From the NCBI GenBank assembly GCA_004335835.1, contig RWJK01001886.1, positions 62,001-126,000 of the forward strand: a stretch of 64,000 nucleotides of DNA, written 5' to 3'. Shown here piece after piece: positions 1 through 12,172 of this stretch (position 1 is its first letter; every line of letters begins with the position of its first letter). The notes beneath the pieces were generated by a model. That model did no database searches. It was not told where the DNA came from and was given only the letters and a program-made list of their open reading frames with translations. Position numbers and translations under genes: made by a program. Origin of the DNA: Scenedesmus sp. ARA3. Its lineage: Eukaryota; Chlorophyta; Chlorophyceae; Sphaeropleales; Scenedesmaceae.

Positions 1-1863
1 CACAAAAACAACATCCTGCCAGCCTGCATGACATGCAAGCTTGCAATGCATAGCGCTACCTGCATGCAGCAAGTGCACAGCCGGCAGCGGCAGCCAGCAC
101 CACTGCAGTGCCTGTTGCTCCAGCTGCGCAGCACATGCCAAGCAGCACATGCCATGCAGCACATGCCATGCAGCACATGCCATGCAGCACATGCCGGCCA
201 GCGGGCCTGCATCCGTCTCCGTCTATTAATCGCACCCGCAGCCGCCGATGTTGAATGCCATTGCTGCTGCTGCCGTTGCGTCACATGGTGCTGTACCTAT
301 GAGGCTGCAGGTGATGCCGCTGCCACTGCCGCTGCCACTCTGGCTGCTGCGACTGCTGCTGCTGCTGCTGCTGCCCCAGACAACGACACCCTACAACCGC
401 ACCTATGAGGCTGCAGGTGACGCCAGAGCTGGCTGGTGCCTGCCAGCCTGCTGCTGCTGCTGCTGCTGCTGCCACAAACAACAATGACATCCTGTGGCCG
501 CACCTATGAGGCTGCAGGTGACACCAGTGCCAGTTGGTGCCTGCCAGCCTTGCTGGGTGCAGGTCGACTCCCAGCTGCCTGCCTGGCGGTAGCCGGGCGC
601 ACACTGTGTGGTGCAGGTGGAGCCCACCGCAGCGTTGCTGCTGCCGCATGACCAGGCCGCGTTATCAGGCAGAGGGGAGCTGCCGGGCACTCCAGTGCAG
701 CCTGCAGATCACATGGCAGCAGCCAGCATGTCAGTTGCAGCCGCTTTGGGAGCCATGCGCACTGGCTTCACCAGCTAGCTCGGTTTGCTCAGCTTGCAAC
801 TGCTGCTGGTGTGGGCGATCTTCCGTGCAGATCTCAGCCGCATGTCTCATGCAGTACACGTGCAGCAGCATCACGCAGGGTGAGTTGCAGCCACCTCACC
901 TGGCCGTTTGCATGCCAGCGAAGTTGCTGTAGCAGCCCACACGTCGTTGCCTTCATAAAATGAACAAGTGGCTGAAAAGCTCCCCGATGCAGTGAAGCCA
1001 GGCAGGCAGGCAGCCTGACACTCAGTGTTAGAATTCGATTCCTGAACTGCAGGGTCGCAGTTCCCGCTTGCAACCCACTGTGCATTGGTGGGCGGCGCCG
1101 GCAGGTCGTTGTTAGCACAGCCGGTGGTCCCCAGCAGCGAGCGAGCCATGTCCCCAGTGAGCTCTGCCCCTGCAGGCCCAGCAGGACCGGCAGGCCCTGC
1201 AGCGCTGACTGGCCCTTCAGAGGTTTTAGGCGCTGCAGAGGGTTTAGGCCCTGCAGAGCTGGCTACATGTACATGCGCAGCGCTAACAGCGCCCAGGGGT
1301 GCTCCTGCAGGCGCAGCAGGCTGTGCCGCATGCACATGCATATGGCCCGATGCTGCTGATGGCCCAGCCGGGCCTGATTCGGCTGCAGCTGCGTGGGCTG
1401 CGCCTGCTGCTGCATGCGCACGCAAAGCAGGCAGCGGCACAGGTATACAATTGCAGGCCGGCAGAGGCAGCAAGAGACGCATGGGGTGTGTCAGCGGTGA
1501 GGTGGGGCACCACCTGCAGCAGGCAGACATGCTGGCAGCTGCAGTAATCTTGCTAATCCATCACCATCGAATGCTGATAGAGGTATGGAGGAGTTGCAAT
1601 GGGTGCTGCTGGTGGTTGCTGTGTCACTCTGGAAGCAGCAGTTAATGGGTGGGCAGTAAGAAGGATATGATCAGGCGGCCCCCGTGCATGGATTGACTGC
1701 TTTGTCCGTGAAGCAATTGTAACTGTGTTCGCCAGAACAGGCAGCGATCGGGAATGTCTGGGTGCGTTGGTCGTACGCTAGCGCGGGCGATTAATCGTGG
1801 CAGCTTACCTCGATGAGAGAAGATCACCACGCAGATCACAACGCAAATCCATTTATTCTCCAT
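1..1863 (-). CDS. Secreted protein with sushi/CCP-like Cys modules (partial, 3' end outside the window)
   Basis: Exons on the minus strand, in order: 1863-1809, 1409-900, 701-504, then short repeated exons to the left edge. All these junctions are phase 1. Exon 1 encodes a short hydrophobic leader (MENKWICVVICVVIFSH) ending at a GTAAGC donor, which reads as a signal peptide. Exon 2 begins with Ala/Gly/Pro-rich sequence including a collagen-like GPAGPAGPAG run. It then enters a module with spaced cysteines (C-x-A-x-C-x-PGF-x-x-SGS-x-x-x-TC, then LACK). Exon 3 repeats the same pattern (W-x-C, C-x-x-QC-x-PGY, STC, GVTC). That spacing resembles sushi/CCP domains known in cell-surface and matrix proteins, and is the only basis for the family call. 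Expected location is secretory or extracellular. The exon 3 tail is repeated in the intron to its left. The leader junction is the least certain part. Confidence 0.55.
130..197. repeat. 14-bp tandem repeat, about 4.8 copies
   Basis: Unit AGCACATGCCATGC, with the first copy one base different (CCAAGC). It lies inside the intron region of gene A. Confidence 0.85.
297..548 (-). repeat. Repeated exon tail / 45-nt micro-exons in gene A
   Basis: The last 45 nt of exon 3 (about 548-504), ending in a CTCATAG/GTGCGG donor, recur at 447-403. There the copy is preceded by a CAG-repeat acceptor and followed by the same donor. It is exactly 45 nt, phase 1 at both ends, and encodes GWQAPASSGVTCSLI. A weaker copy ends at 297 with a GTACAG donor. 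The first half of another appears at positions 24-1 after a TGCAG acceptor (GWQD). These may be real alternative micro-exons or decoys. Confidence 0.6.
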
Positions 1864-2553
1864 GATATGCGCTGCAGGTGGCGAGAGTGGCTGTCAAGGG
1901 CTGCAGAGCATGCAGACTCCTGATGCGCGAAGAGGCAGTGATGGCTAGCTGCGCCAACGCAAGCTAGAAAACTAAGTAATTTCTGTTGCTGGTACCACAG
2001 CTGGCTGCCAATTCGCTGCCAATTCTGCCTGTCTGCTGTGATGAGCTGCTTGCCAACGAACAGGAGAACAGGTGCACTCAACAAACCATGCTATACAATA
2101 GGTCGTGAATCACGTGCTAGACGTTCAGTAGCTCACGCTCAACCAGAGCTGGTGATTTGCTTATGTTACTGCGTCCTTCCCCCGTAGTTCTGATGGTGTC
2201 GTTGAACAGTTGTTTTGGTCGATCTCGATGGCAAAATGTACCGGCAACACGTGCGTAAATCACCATCCGTCGTACAGACTCCGCCCTTCACATGGCTGGC
2301 CGCCTGGGCATGTAACCATCGTGGTGCATGACATACACTACTGCTGAACGCGGCCTGAGGCGCTGCAGCTTGAAACCGAATATCATATATAGGGTGAAGG
2401 GTCATTACCAAAATAGAGCAAGGGAGATGTTGTCTGCTTTGCCATGCTCTGGCTTGCAGCAGATGCAGCTGCAGCAGCAAGTACAATGTGGCCAGGCGAG
2501 GCAGCGGCAGCAACGGCAGCTGGTTAGGCAGCTGCAGCAATAGCAACAGCAGG
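1864..2553. promoter_or_regulatory. Divergent intergenic region between genes A and B
   Basis: These 690 bp separate the minus-strand start of gene A (1863) from the plus-strand start of gene B (2554), so they should hold both promoters. The only ORFs are Leu/Gln/Cys-rich with no recognisable domain. No clear TATA box can be assigned. Confidence 0.4.
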
Positions 2554-4064
2554 ATGGTCTGGCTGAATGGCCACCATGCAGCAAAAGTGCCCAGGCGGAG
2601 CAGGCCATGGGCAGCTGCTCCCAATCAAAACCGGAATGTATGCCCATCAGCGCCTGCTGCTGCTAAGGCAAATCTCCCTACGGGCCTGCTGCTGCTACTG
2701 CTGCCGCTGCTGTCAGTGGCGGCATTAATGCTGATGTTGGCGCACATGAGGCTGGTGAGTGTGATGGGCGGCCATTGAAGCTATCAACGTTCAGGGCTGC
2801 CACTGCTTGGCACGTTGTCTTTGCAAATCCGCTGCACACGCTGGCAGTCGCGTATCCTTGCCCAGAGCTTTAAATGTAACATCACACGCCATGCTCAAAC
2901 TCAACATTGGAGCCGCTGACAATGGCCTTATCTTATCTCTCACTCAATGTATCACGATGCCCCATCTCAGCAAGCTGCAGCTGCATGCCTGTTTGATGCC
3001 TGGTTTCCACAGTGCAGTGCATGGTCGGATTACGAAAATCGCACTGCACCTGGTGCGCATTGCGAAACTTGCTGCTGTCATGTGCTGCACCTGTGCTGTG
3101 CAGGCAGCAGAGGGCCCCTGTGAAGCTGCACGTGTGCCGCATGACAGCAGCAGGCCATACAGCCGCAGGGCAAGCAGCAGCAGACTTAGCATTGGGAGGG
3201 GAGCCTCCAGCAGTAGCACACACAGCACACTACCCAAGGTGAGGTGTACACATGTGCGTCACCTGCCACGCATGCGCAAGGAGAAGCTTTCGCAGTAAGA
3301 GTAAATGCAACGGTCAATGTCGTGGCCATGTGACGTTGAATGTGTGATGGCTACATGTCGGATGTGCCTTGACTGCCATATCCAAATGCCAGGCTGCTGC
3401 GTGCCTACGAGATTGCCAGCTTCCAAGCTGCAAACTGCACTCGTGTCTAATCACAGCCGCAGTGGCGCTCAGCAGGAAAGCAAGGCTGCACGGTCAAACT
3501 TACACCTGGAGTCATCACACTGTTGTCATGCGCATAGCTGGACAACCCCAATCACAGTCAGCTGCTGCATCCAAGTGCCTAACTCAGCTAATGTTCATCA
3601 CAGGTGGCACTGCTCTTCTTGACAAGGGACGGTTCGCCCCTGCCAAACGAGCCGGTGTGGCGGGCCTTCTTTGAGGCAGCAGGGCGGCTGCAGCTGCAGC
3701 CAGCAGCAGCCACAGCAGCAGCGGCGGCGGCAGAGTGTGGCGCAGCCAGCAGCGTACAGGACCTGCTAGGCAGCAGGGCCCTGCACCCTGCCCTGGAGCC
3801 GCAGCAGCCCTGGACCTACCCCGGGTATAAGATACAGCACGGGCTGGATCGAGGTGCCTGGCAACCACCGCTACACAAAGCTCAGGTTCAGCGTCAACCA
3901 AACGTCAGCAGTCATGAGATATACCACAGCAGCAGCATCAGCAGCAGCCAGCAGCCTGCATGGCTGCAGTTTTCAGCTGCAGATTTGCCACAAGAACAGG
4001 GGCTGCTGCATAAAGAGGTGGAGCGCCTGCTGCAGCTAGCCCCGCACTCCTCAGCAGGAGCTCC

Positions 4065-4118
<54 letters not shown>

Positions 4119-4946
4119 AAAGGCAGATGATCAAGCAGCACTGTGGGAGCCAAAGATTCAACTTTCTACAGCAGAACAGGCAGCAGTACGAGAGGCAGAG
4201 TTGAGTGCCCATGCTCCATGTAGCAGGAAAGCCGTGAGTGTCCGAGGCTTCAGACAAAGAGGGTGGCACCAGCACCAGCAGGTCTTGCAGGGTGGCAGCA
4301 GCAGTGACAGCAGACGAGGCCCGCTCCATCCTGTGCTAGCTCAGCAGCAGCTGTTCTCGGTGTATGTGCACAGCCCTGATGGTATGCTGATGCCGCCTGG
4401 CAGCATATTCTCCGGCTCTGAGCTGCGCGCGAGGCTCAACACCACGCAGGGCTACGCGCAGCACGTGCTGGCTGAGGCCGCCGTGCTGCTGCTGCGGGCA
4501 GCGCTGCAGGACGAGTCCAATGTCCACTTTGTGATGGTGTCCGACACATCCATCCCCCTGTACCCACCACAGGTGAGCAGCTGCGAGGGCAGATTGTTGC
4601 ATGCTGCTGCAAGTTAGCAGCAGCCAGCCAGGCAATGAAACAAGCATGGTGTTATTTGTTTGCTAACACGTGCATGCTGGTGTCTTTCGGTGCTGCTGCA
4701 GGTGGTGTGGGCTCAGATGATGTCGGAGCAGCGCAGCAGACTGGACGCATGCACCACACGGCGCAGCTATGTTGACATGTACAGGTGGGAACTCCTCATT
4801 TGAGGTGAAGCCCACACGGCTGAAAGTGGGCGGCCAGAGGTGTCTGAAGAAAGATTCCGTGGCTCTTCAATCCTGCAAACATGTTAGGTTTGCCAACTCA
4901 GCTGGCGCATCTATCCTGTATCTAGCTTCGTGTGTCGTGCTAGCCT

Positions 4947-4977
<31 letters not shown>

Positions 4978-6997
4978 GCAGCGCCGTCGACGTCCCACAG
5001 GCACTGCGCCACTCATGCAGCAGCTCACCCACAAGCCATGCAGCCCAGCAGCATATGCTGCAGCATCTGAGACTGAAACCTCCTCATGTTGAGCGTTCGA
5101 TTGGGGTCTCTCTTTTGCACGCCAGTCATGGCTATCCCTCAGCACTGGCCGCTGCTGCGCTGCAGGTGGTCAGCGGCGCTGTCGTCGGAGCATTTTGGCA
5201 AGCAGCACTGGCGCAAGAGCAGCCAGTGGTTCACGCTCACACGCCCCGCAGGTGCGCTGCAGCAGGCGCATAATGCTTTTTCTGCCACAGCTCAGCGGAG
5301 CCTCTGGAGGCCTGACATTCGGCTGTACACGGCGCTGTTATTATGTCACACATTGCTGTGGGCTGTGCTGCCGGTGCTATCCAGTGCGCATGGCGCAACC
5401 TGACACACACAGCCGCAGGCATGCATAGTGTCACGGCAAGTACCCCGCCTAGTACTATTAGTACTAGTAGCACCACTCGCGTCGAGCTTGTATCTGCAAC
5501 GGCAGTGCGTTCAGCAACAGTGCATATGGCGGCTACCACCACGGCCGTAGCACCTGCTGCTGTGTGATGCAATTGCAGCGCTGCTGGTGGTGGCAGACAG
5601 TCATGTGCGCGAGCTCTTCCGCAGGCACTGTTACACCAACTTCACTCGGGGCCGCCCAATGTGTGTGAGCGATGAGCACTACATGGCTTCCTTGATGGCC
5701 AGTTATGGCTTGGAAAACGCAACAGACTGCGAGGTGCGCTACATACTATGTACTACATGCTATGGTAGTACCACGTCACGCTGCCCGCTGCAGTTGCCTG
5801 CTGAGCAGCTCAAGGCTGTGGCTGCAACGGTTGCTTGTGACATGGCAGTAATAGGGCAGTGCATAGTGCAGCCTGCATCATGCTGTACTGCTTGCTGCAC
5901 ACTGGAAGGAGCAGAGGCACAGTGCAACCAGCTGGGCAGGTAAATGAGATTGCTTCAGTGTCACTCGTCAGCACAGTGATGGATAGCAAATATGTTCTGT
6001 AAGCCGCTCCGCAAGAGGCGTATCAAGGCAGCACTGCTCGCTGGCAGCAGTCTTGAATGATTCAAGTTGAATCAGCTCCATGTGCTTCTGTTTGCAGGGG
6101 CGCGTGAGCTATGCTGATTGGGCTCCTGGCGGTTGGCACCCCAGAACCTTCTTGGCCAAGGATATCACCTCATCACTTGTGCAGCGCATGCGGGGTGGTG
6201 GCCAGGCAGCTGCAGTGCAGGCAGCAGCATTGCTGGATGCAGCAGCACCCAACATGGATGCCGAGACAGCTGCAGCAGTAGCGCAGGCATTTGCAGCCAC
6301 CCTCGCAGACGCAGAAGCAGAAGTAGCCGCAGAACTGGAAGCAGCAAAAGCAGCAGCACAGCTGCAGGATTCATCAGATGCTGCTGACGAGGACGCGGAT
6401 GGCCCACCTCTGCCTGCATGTGAAGCTGCAGCAGCCATCCATTCAGCTTTGACTCTAGTGTTTCAGCCGCGGGGCACACCCACTGGCACGCAGCACAGCG
6501 TGTCACCAGCCCATGCTGGCCCAGAAGCTGATGAATTTGCAGTGCCTGCACAAGGCATGAGAGGCGGTACAACGGCGGGAGGTGCTGCTGAAGCTGCAAC
6601 TCAGCCAGCTGCAGCAGCAGCGGCAACCGGAAGGCGCCCCCTCAGCACAGTGCGATCGCATCTGCAGTGCCAGCAGCCTGCGCAGCAGAGGACAGATGCT
6701 GGCCTGGCGATTTGGCAGCGTAGTTTGAGGCTCCTGCAGGGCGGGCAGCGGCTAGCAGCTCTGAACAGTGGAAACAGCGCGGAAGGCGCTGCAGCAGATG
6801 CTGTGCGAGATGTGGGGGCTGCTGGGTGGATGGTGTCTGCTGGCTATGTGCCGCTGAGTTCGCACTGCCCGCTGTTTGCGCGCAAGTTCACTGCTGGCGT
6901 GGTGAATGAGACGCTGGCCATGGCGCTGAGCTGTGCTGGGATAGGGCTGGGCAGCTGGTGCGCAGAGCAGCAGTGGCTGGCGTTGGTGCATGGCTAG
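2554..6997 (+). CDS. GT14 family glycosyltransferase (core-2/I-branching-like), copy 1
   Basis: Seven exons: 2554-2754, 3104-3238, 3604-4572, 4702-4784, 5166-5251, 5579-5733, 6098-6997. All phases agree, giving 842 residues. The start is the only ATG in the open frame. Residues 44-63 form one hydrophobic segment near the N terminus, the type II Golgi anchor layout. The catalytic part follows the plant GT14 order: VALLFLTRDGSPLPNEPVW, LFSVYVHSPDG, VHFVMVSDTSIPLYPP, SSQWFTLTR, CVSDEHY, then DWAPGGWHP. Plant family members add branches or glucuronic acid to arabinogalactan and cell-wall glycans in the Golgi; the exact donor and acceptor here cannot be told. A polyQ run sits in exon 3 at 4066-4114. 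A C-terminal block (CPLFARKFTAGVVNETL) after a low-complexity linker is shared with copy 2. Exon 7 is 900 nt in both copies. Confidence 0.85.
4066..4114 (+). repeat. CAG tract encoding polyGln in GT14 copy 1
   Basis: About sixteen CAG codons in exon 3. The tandem paralogue has only about eight at the corresponding place (around 9350-9371), so the tract length varies between copies. Confidence 0.9.
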
Positions 6998-7862
6998 GGA
7001 ATTGGTGTGCCTGCATGCTTACACTGCACGCTGCTCCTGACTACCACCCGATCACACAAGGCATGCGACCAGGAACGCTCACAGCATATATGACGTCCCC
7101 TACAGGAATCTGCTGCTTCTGCTTTGGCTGGCTGGAGCAGGATCTATCCCGTAACTTACCATTATCATCATGCAGTCACAGCCGTGTGCTTGGCAGTCCA
7201 GCCCCAGGCAGCGTACCTGTGGCGCATGCATCCCAGTTCCTGCTTAGCCCCTCATCATGATGATGATGGCGAGACTGTAACGTCACTAAAAATTGATGGG
7301 CTGCTTCTCATTCTCCTGGCCACTAACCTGATTGCGGTTAGGTAAGCACATGAAAATGGAAAACAATTCCAGCCTTGGCACGCTGGTACAAGCAGTGTTT
7401 GTGTTGGTGCCTGCCAGGCTGGCAGTGCCAGCTGGCACTGCTGCAGGTCGCCCCTCCAGGTGCGCTGTCCTATGGGAGTAGGTTGCAAGGCAGTCACGCA
7501 TGTGCACGACTATACGCCGTGAAAGGCTGCACAACACCAACGCAACTAGACTTGCTACATACTATCGCCTAAACACCTGCGTCGAGTTGTGCATCTTTTG
7601 GGGGTTGCCTGCGAGTCAAACATCTGATCTGAAGGTGACCGCTGGGTTTTAGGCCACTGAGAAAGCTTGATTATATATCTTAGTTTTGGTCTTTGAACCG
7701 ATGCACGCAGCACTTGGTCAGCTGCAACCACCCACCTTGTTCTGGGCGAGGGTGCGTTGGCAGGCGGCTTGCTTGGGCCAGTAGTACACACATGTTCACT
7801 TCAATTGTATTCGTTTGAGTATAAAGTCGGAAACCGTGCAGTGCTGCAAGCCATGCCGGGGG
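6998..7862 (+). promoter_or_regulatory. Intergenic region between the two GT14 genes
   Basis: This is the 3' flank of copy 1 and the 5' flank of copy 2. A short CATCATGATGATGATG imperfect palindrome is at 7254-7269. No gene is supported here. Confidence 0.45.
7276..7280 (+). terminator. TGTAA polyadenylation signal of GT14 copy 1
   Basis: TGTAA lies 279 nt after the stop of copy 1. It is the usual poly(A) signal of chlorophycean algae. Confidence 0.45.
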
Positions 7863-10211
7863 ATGATCAGCAGCACAGACAGCAGCACAAGCGGGAGTTG
7901 CAGCAGCGGCCACATTGGCATGTTTCAGCGAAGCAGCGGCGTCGCAGCTGACAAAATACGTTGGTGTACGTCAGCTGCTGGTATGGCAGCTGAGAAGAAG
8001 CAAACGACATGGGCCCGCTACATGGCTCTGCTGATGCCCCTGCTGCTGTTGACAGCATGGACATTAGCAATGACCCAGGTGCGGTGCTGGCAGCGGCAAC
8101 ATCACTGAACACATGGTATGCATATATTTGGTTGTTGCTGTGAGGCGATTTTGCTGTGGCTAGTGCATAGCGCTGCTGTAACTGTTGCTGCACTGCATGC
8201 TGACTCACTTCCCGCCCTCGCTGACAAGCGCTGCACAGCATAGGTGTGATGGCACATACTGAAACTCCTGCCATGCTTGTTGTCTGCAGGTCCATGGTTC
8301 GATGAGTTATACCGGACTTCAGCACCCGGCTCGCCAGAGCAGCGTGCAGCAAAGCAGTGTATCTGTCACTGCTGTCAAATTGACCAGCACAGGCAGCGTT
8401 CGACGCATGAGCGGTAGCAGCAGCAGCAGCAGTAGCGGGACCAGCAGCAGTAGGGGGACCAGCAGCAGTAGCAGGACCAGCAGCAGTAGCAGCAGCCTTC
8501 ACAGCAGCAGGCGCAGCAGCGGCGGTCATGCCAAGCTCCCAAAGGTGAGAGCTGCGCTGTAGCAGCAGGCCCGTCCATGACGATGCTCATCAGGCTATCG
8601 CGCTCTTTACTGCACTTGCATGATGACACACCACACAGCAATGCTTCTGCTTCTTCTCCTGGCGCGCTTTGGATCACAACGCTTGCCACCCAACAGGTGG
8701 CGCTGCTCTTCCTCACAAGGGACGGCTCGCCCCTGCCAAACGAGCCGGTGTGGCGGGCCTTCTTTGAGGCGGCAGGGCGGCTGCAGCTGCAGCCAGCAGC
8801 AGCCACAGCAGCAGCGGCGGCGGCAGAGCGTGGTGCAGCCAGCAGCATACAGGACCTGCTAGGCAGCAGGGCCCTGCACCCTGCTTTGGAGCCGCAGCAA
8901 CCCTGGAACTACCCAGGGTACAAGATACAGCATGGGCTGACGCCTGGTGCCAAACGTCGGTGGCCACGATTGTCACCTAGTCAATTGTTCAAGAACATCA
9001 GCGGCCTTGGAAGCAGCAGTAGCAGTAGCAGCAGCAAGCGGCCTGCTTGGTTGCAGTTCTCTGCTTATTCTTTACCTCAGGAGCAGCTCCTCCTGCATAA
9101 GGAGATGCAGCGGCTGCTGCGGCTTACTCCGCAGCGTGGCCCTGCATCGGTCGTAGCCGATCATCCTCAGCAGCAGCAGCGGCGCCAGACACAGAAAGAT
9201 GACGACACATTCATCCGTGATCCCATGCAACAGCTGAATATAGTAGAGCAGGCAGCAGCACTTGAATTACATATGGGAAGTACTGCATCCAAGTCCGGCA
9301 GCGCAAAAGCAGTAGACCGCAGCCTGCGGCTGGGAGGTGGCCGCGGGGATCAGCAGCAGCAGCAGCAGCAGGGCAGCAGCAGTGACAGCAGACGAGGCCC
9401 GCTCCATCCTGTGCTAGCTCAGCAGCAGCTGTTCTCGGTGTATGTGCACAGCCCTGATGGTATGCTGATGCCGCCTGGCAGCATATTCTCCGGCTCTGAG
9501 CTGCGCGCGAGGCTCAACACCACGCAGGGCTACGCGCAGCACGTGCTGGCTGAGGCCGCCGTGCTGCTGCTGCGGGCAGCGCTGCAGGACGAGTCCAATG
9601 TTCACTTTGTGATGGTGTCCGACACATCTATCCCCCTGTACCCACCACAGGTGAGGGGCAACCAGCACACTTGCAGAAATGACACTCGCATGACAGGGCC
9701 AAAGGAACTAATAGGCAGTGGAATCAAAACAGCGAGCTGCATCCTTTACAGGAGGGCTTGTCGCCAGCTTGTTTGATTGCATGTGCTCGTCATACTGTTG
9801 CGCATGCAAGGTGCTCATGTCCTCTGCTGCTGCTGCTGCTGCTGCTGCCGCTGCTGCAGGTGGTGTGGGCTCAGATGATGTCGGAGCAGCGCAGCAGGCT
9901 GGACGCATGCATGTACAGGCGCAAAGACATCGACATCTACAGGTGCGCAGCGGCCGTGTCTCCCTTGTCACTGCAGCCACAACCATGGGACATGCTCAAT
10001 CTGCCCTGCATGCTGCAAAGTGGCCCAAGTCGCTTTGGGTGCTAGCTTGCTGTGTTGCGTGTGTTGCTCTGTGCTACAGCAGTACACTTTGTGCGTGGTA
10101 TACCGGCCCGGCTTGTGATGTACATGTACTGCTGGGCTTCAGTCTTCTCAGCTGTTGCTGTCAGGGGCAGCAAGTCACCTCACCGCCTTGCCTGCCTCCC
10201 TGCGCCGTGCT

Positions 10212-10250
<39 letters not shown>

Positions 10251-11828
10251 GCTGCAGGTGGTCTGCGGCGCTGTCGTCAGAGCATTTTGGCAAGCAGCAC
10301 TGGCGCAAGAGCAGCCAGTGGTTCACGCTCACGCGCCCCGCAGGTGCGCTGAGGCGTGCTTCATTCAAAAGTCAAATAGCCGGTTAACCTGTAATTGGCA
10401 TGGTGCATGGTGCTGTGAGCAGCTGGGGATGGCACCGTGCCTGCAACCGCTGCCCTGCATGCAAGCTGCAACTCAGGCTGCAGCACTCAGAGCTGCATCT
10501 CAAGGTTTAGTACACTCACAATCTGCATACGCACTGCTTGCTCTGCTCTGTCCTGCAGCGCTGCTGGTGGTGGCAGACAGCCATGTGCGCGAGCTCTTCC
10601 GCAGGCACTGCTACACCAACTTCACGGTGCTGATTGGGCGCTCGATGTGTGTCAGCGATGAGCACTACCTGCCATCGCTGATGGCCAGCTATGGCCTGGA
10701 TGATGCCACAGACTGCAAGGTGCGCTGCTGGAGGTCATGCCAGAGATGTGATTCAGAGAGGGCTGTTTCATGTGGGTTGCGGCACGATCTTAGACAGTAC
10801 AGCCACAACACAATGGACGTGTTGTCTGAGACAGAAAAGTATGGCCTGGATGATGCCACAGACTGCAAGGTGGGCTGCTGGAGGTCATGCCAGAGATGTG
10901 ATTCAGAGAGGGCTGTTACATGTGGGTTGCGGCACGATCTTAGACAGTACAGCCACAACACAATGGCCGTGTTGTCTGAGACAAGAAAGTATGGCCTGGA
11001 TGATGCCACAGACTGCAAGGTGGTCATGCCGGCATGCCAAAATGGAGGCTGGTCATGTGGGCCCATGGGCGCGAGAAGCCACACATGGCCTCTGTGTCGC
11101 AGGTACCATTCAGCGACATCAGGTGCTGCTGAGCTGCCTGAGATTTGCATCTCAGGCAACGGCAACAACACCGCACGCTCAACGTGTGCTCTCTGGCTGT
11201 CGGTCTTGACCAGTACTTTCGCTGCTTCAGCTGCAGCTGACCAGTACAAACATGCTGCTGCTGCTGCTGCAGGGGCTGGTGAATTTCAACGACTGGAGCC
11301 CAGGTGGCTGGCACCCCAAAACCTTTGCAGCCAAGGACATCACGCCAGCACTGGTGCCGCGCATGCGGGGCGGCAGAGTGGCAGCACATCTGCAGCACCC
11401 AGCAGCTGCTCTGCCAGGACACCTGGCTGCAGCACCTGTAGTAGATGCTGAGACAGCAGCAGCTGCAGCTGTGTCGAAAGCTGTCGGGGCGAGCCTGGCC
11501 AAAGCAGCAGCTGATGTTGCAGCGGCGCGCGCGGCAGCAGCAACAGCGGCAGCAGCGCTGCGGCTGCAGGAGTCTGCAGAGGCAGACGATGGTGAAGAGG
11601 AGGAGACGTGTGGCATTGCTGCAGCATTGCATTCAGCATCAGCCATCTTTGTGCAGCCACAAGGTGGGGATGCAGCAGCGGGTGGCCACCCAGCAAGCGC
11701 CACAGCAGCGGCGGCAGCAGCGGCTGCTGCTAAGAGCCTCGGCAGTGTTGTTTCGGATGTGCAGTATCACTTGAAGGTCCAGATGTCATGGCTCGGAAAG
11801 AAGGGCCGCCAGCTGGACAGCCAAGACG

Positions 11829-11864
<36 letters not shown>

Positions 11865-12172
11865 CGCAGGGTGAGGCTGGGGCTGGGGCAGGGGCAGCCA
11901 GCATGCAGCAGGTCGAACACGATGATGATGATGATGATGATGACGCTGGCGATGATGATGATGGTGATGACGGCTATGCATTGTGGCGGGAAGATGCTTC
12001 ACGGTGGATGGTGTCTGCTGGCTATGTGCCGCTGGGATCGCACTGCCCGCTGTTTGCGCGCAAGTTCACTGCTGGCGTGGTGAATGAGACGCTGGCCATG
12101 GCGCTGAGCTGTGCTGGGATAGGGTTAGGCAGCTGGTGCGCAGAGCAGCAGTGGCTGGCAGGGACTGGGTAA
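7863..12172 (+). CDS. GT14 family glycosyltransferase (core-2/I-branching-like), copy 2
   Basis: Seven exons: 7863-8078, 8290-8544, 8697-9650, 9860-9942, 10258-10343, 10559-10719, 11273-12172. Phases match copy 1 exactly, giving 884 residues. A hydrophobic segment at residues 52-70 predicts a type II membrane anchor, followed by a Ser-rich stem (exon 2). The catalytic motifs are as in copy 1, including DEHYLPSLMASYG and DWSPGGWHPKTF. Exons 4 and 5 have identical lengths in the two genes; exon 6 is two codons longer here. Exon 7 carries a run of Asp codons (about 11920-11967, GAT repeats) absent from copy 1. The end of exon 6 is triplicated in the following intron, so three donor sites compete (GTGCGC, GTGGGC, GTGGTC). 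Introns 3, 4 and 6 end in CTG runs. Likely a tandem duplicate of the upstream gene, with a similar Golgi role. Confidence 0.85.
9823..9859 (+). repeat. CTG tract at the 3' splice site of GT14 copy 2 intron 3
   Basis: A CTG run, interrupted once by CCG, ends in CTGCAG, the acceptor of exon 4. Copy 1 has only a short CTG stretch at the same place. Confidence 0.85.
10213..10257 (+). repeat. CTG tract at the 3' splice site of GT14 copy 2 intron 4
   Basis: About twelve CTG units run directly into GCGCTGCAG, the acceptor of exon 5. Confidence 0.9.
10690..11022 (+). repeat. 150-bp tandem repeat of the exon 6 end and donor
   Basis: Copies begin at 10690, 10840 and 10990 (the third is truncated after about 33 bp). 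Each starts with TATGGCCTGGATGATGCC, the end of exon 6, and continues through a GT donor into intron. The period is 50 codons and the frame stays open through all copies, so intron retention or use of a later donor would lengthen the protein in frame. Confidence 0.9.

Noticed and set aside
130..197. Tandem 14-bp units as a possible CRISPR-like array
   Set aside because: No spacers between units, the units are too short, and the context is a eukaryotic intron.
4051..4329. Minus-strand ORF of poly-Leu opposite the polyQ tract of GT14 copy 1
   Set aside because: It is the shadow of a CAG run on the other strand; the plus-strand frame has family motifs and matched splice phases.
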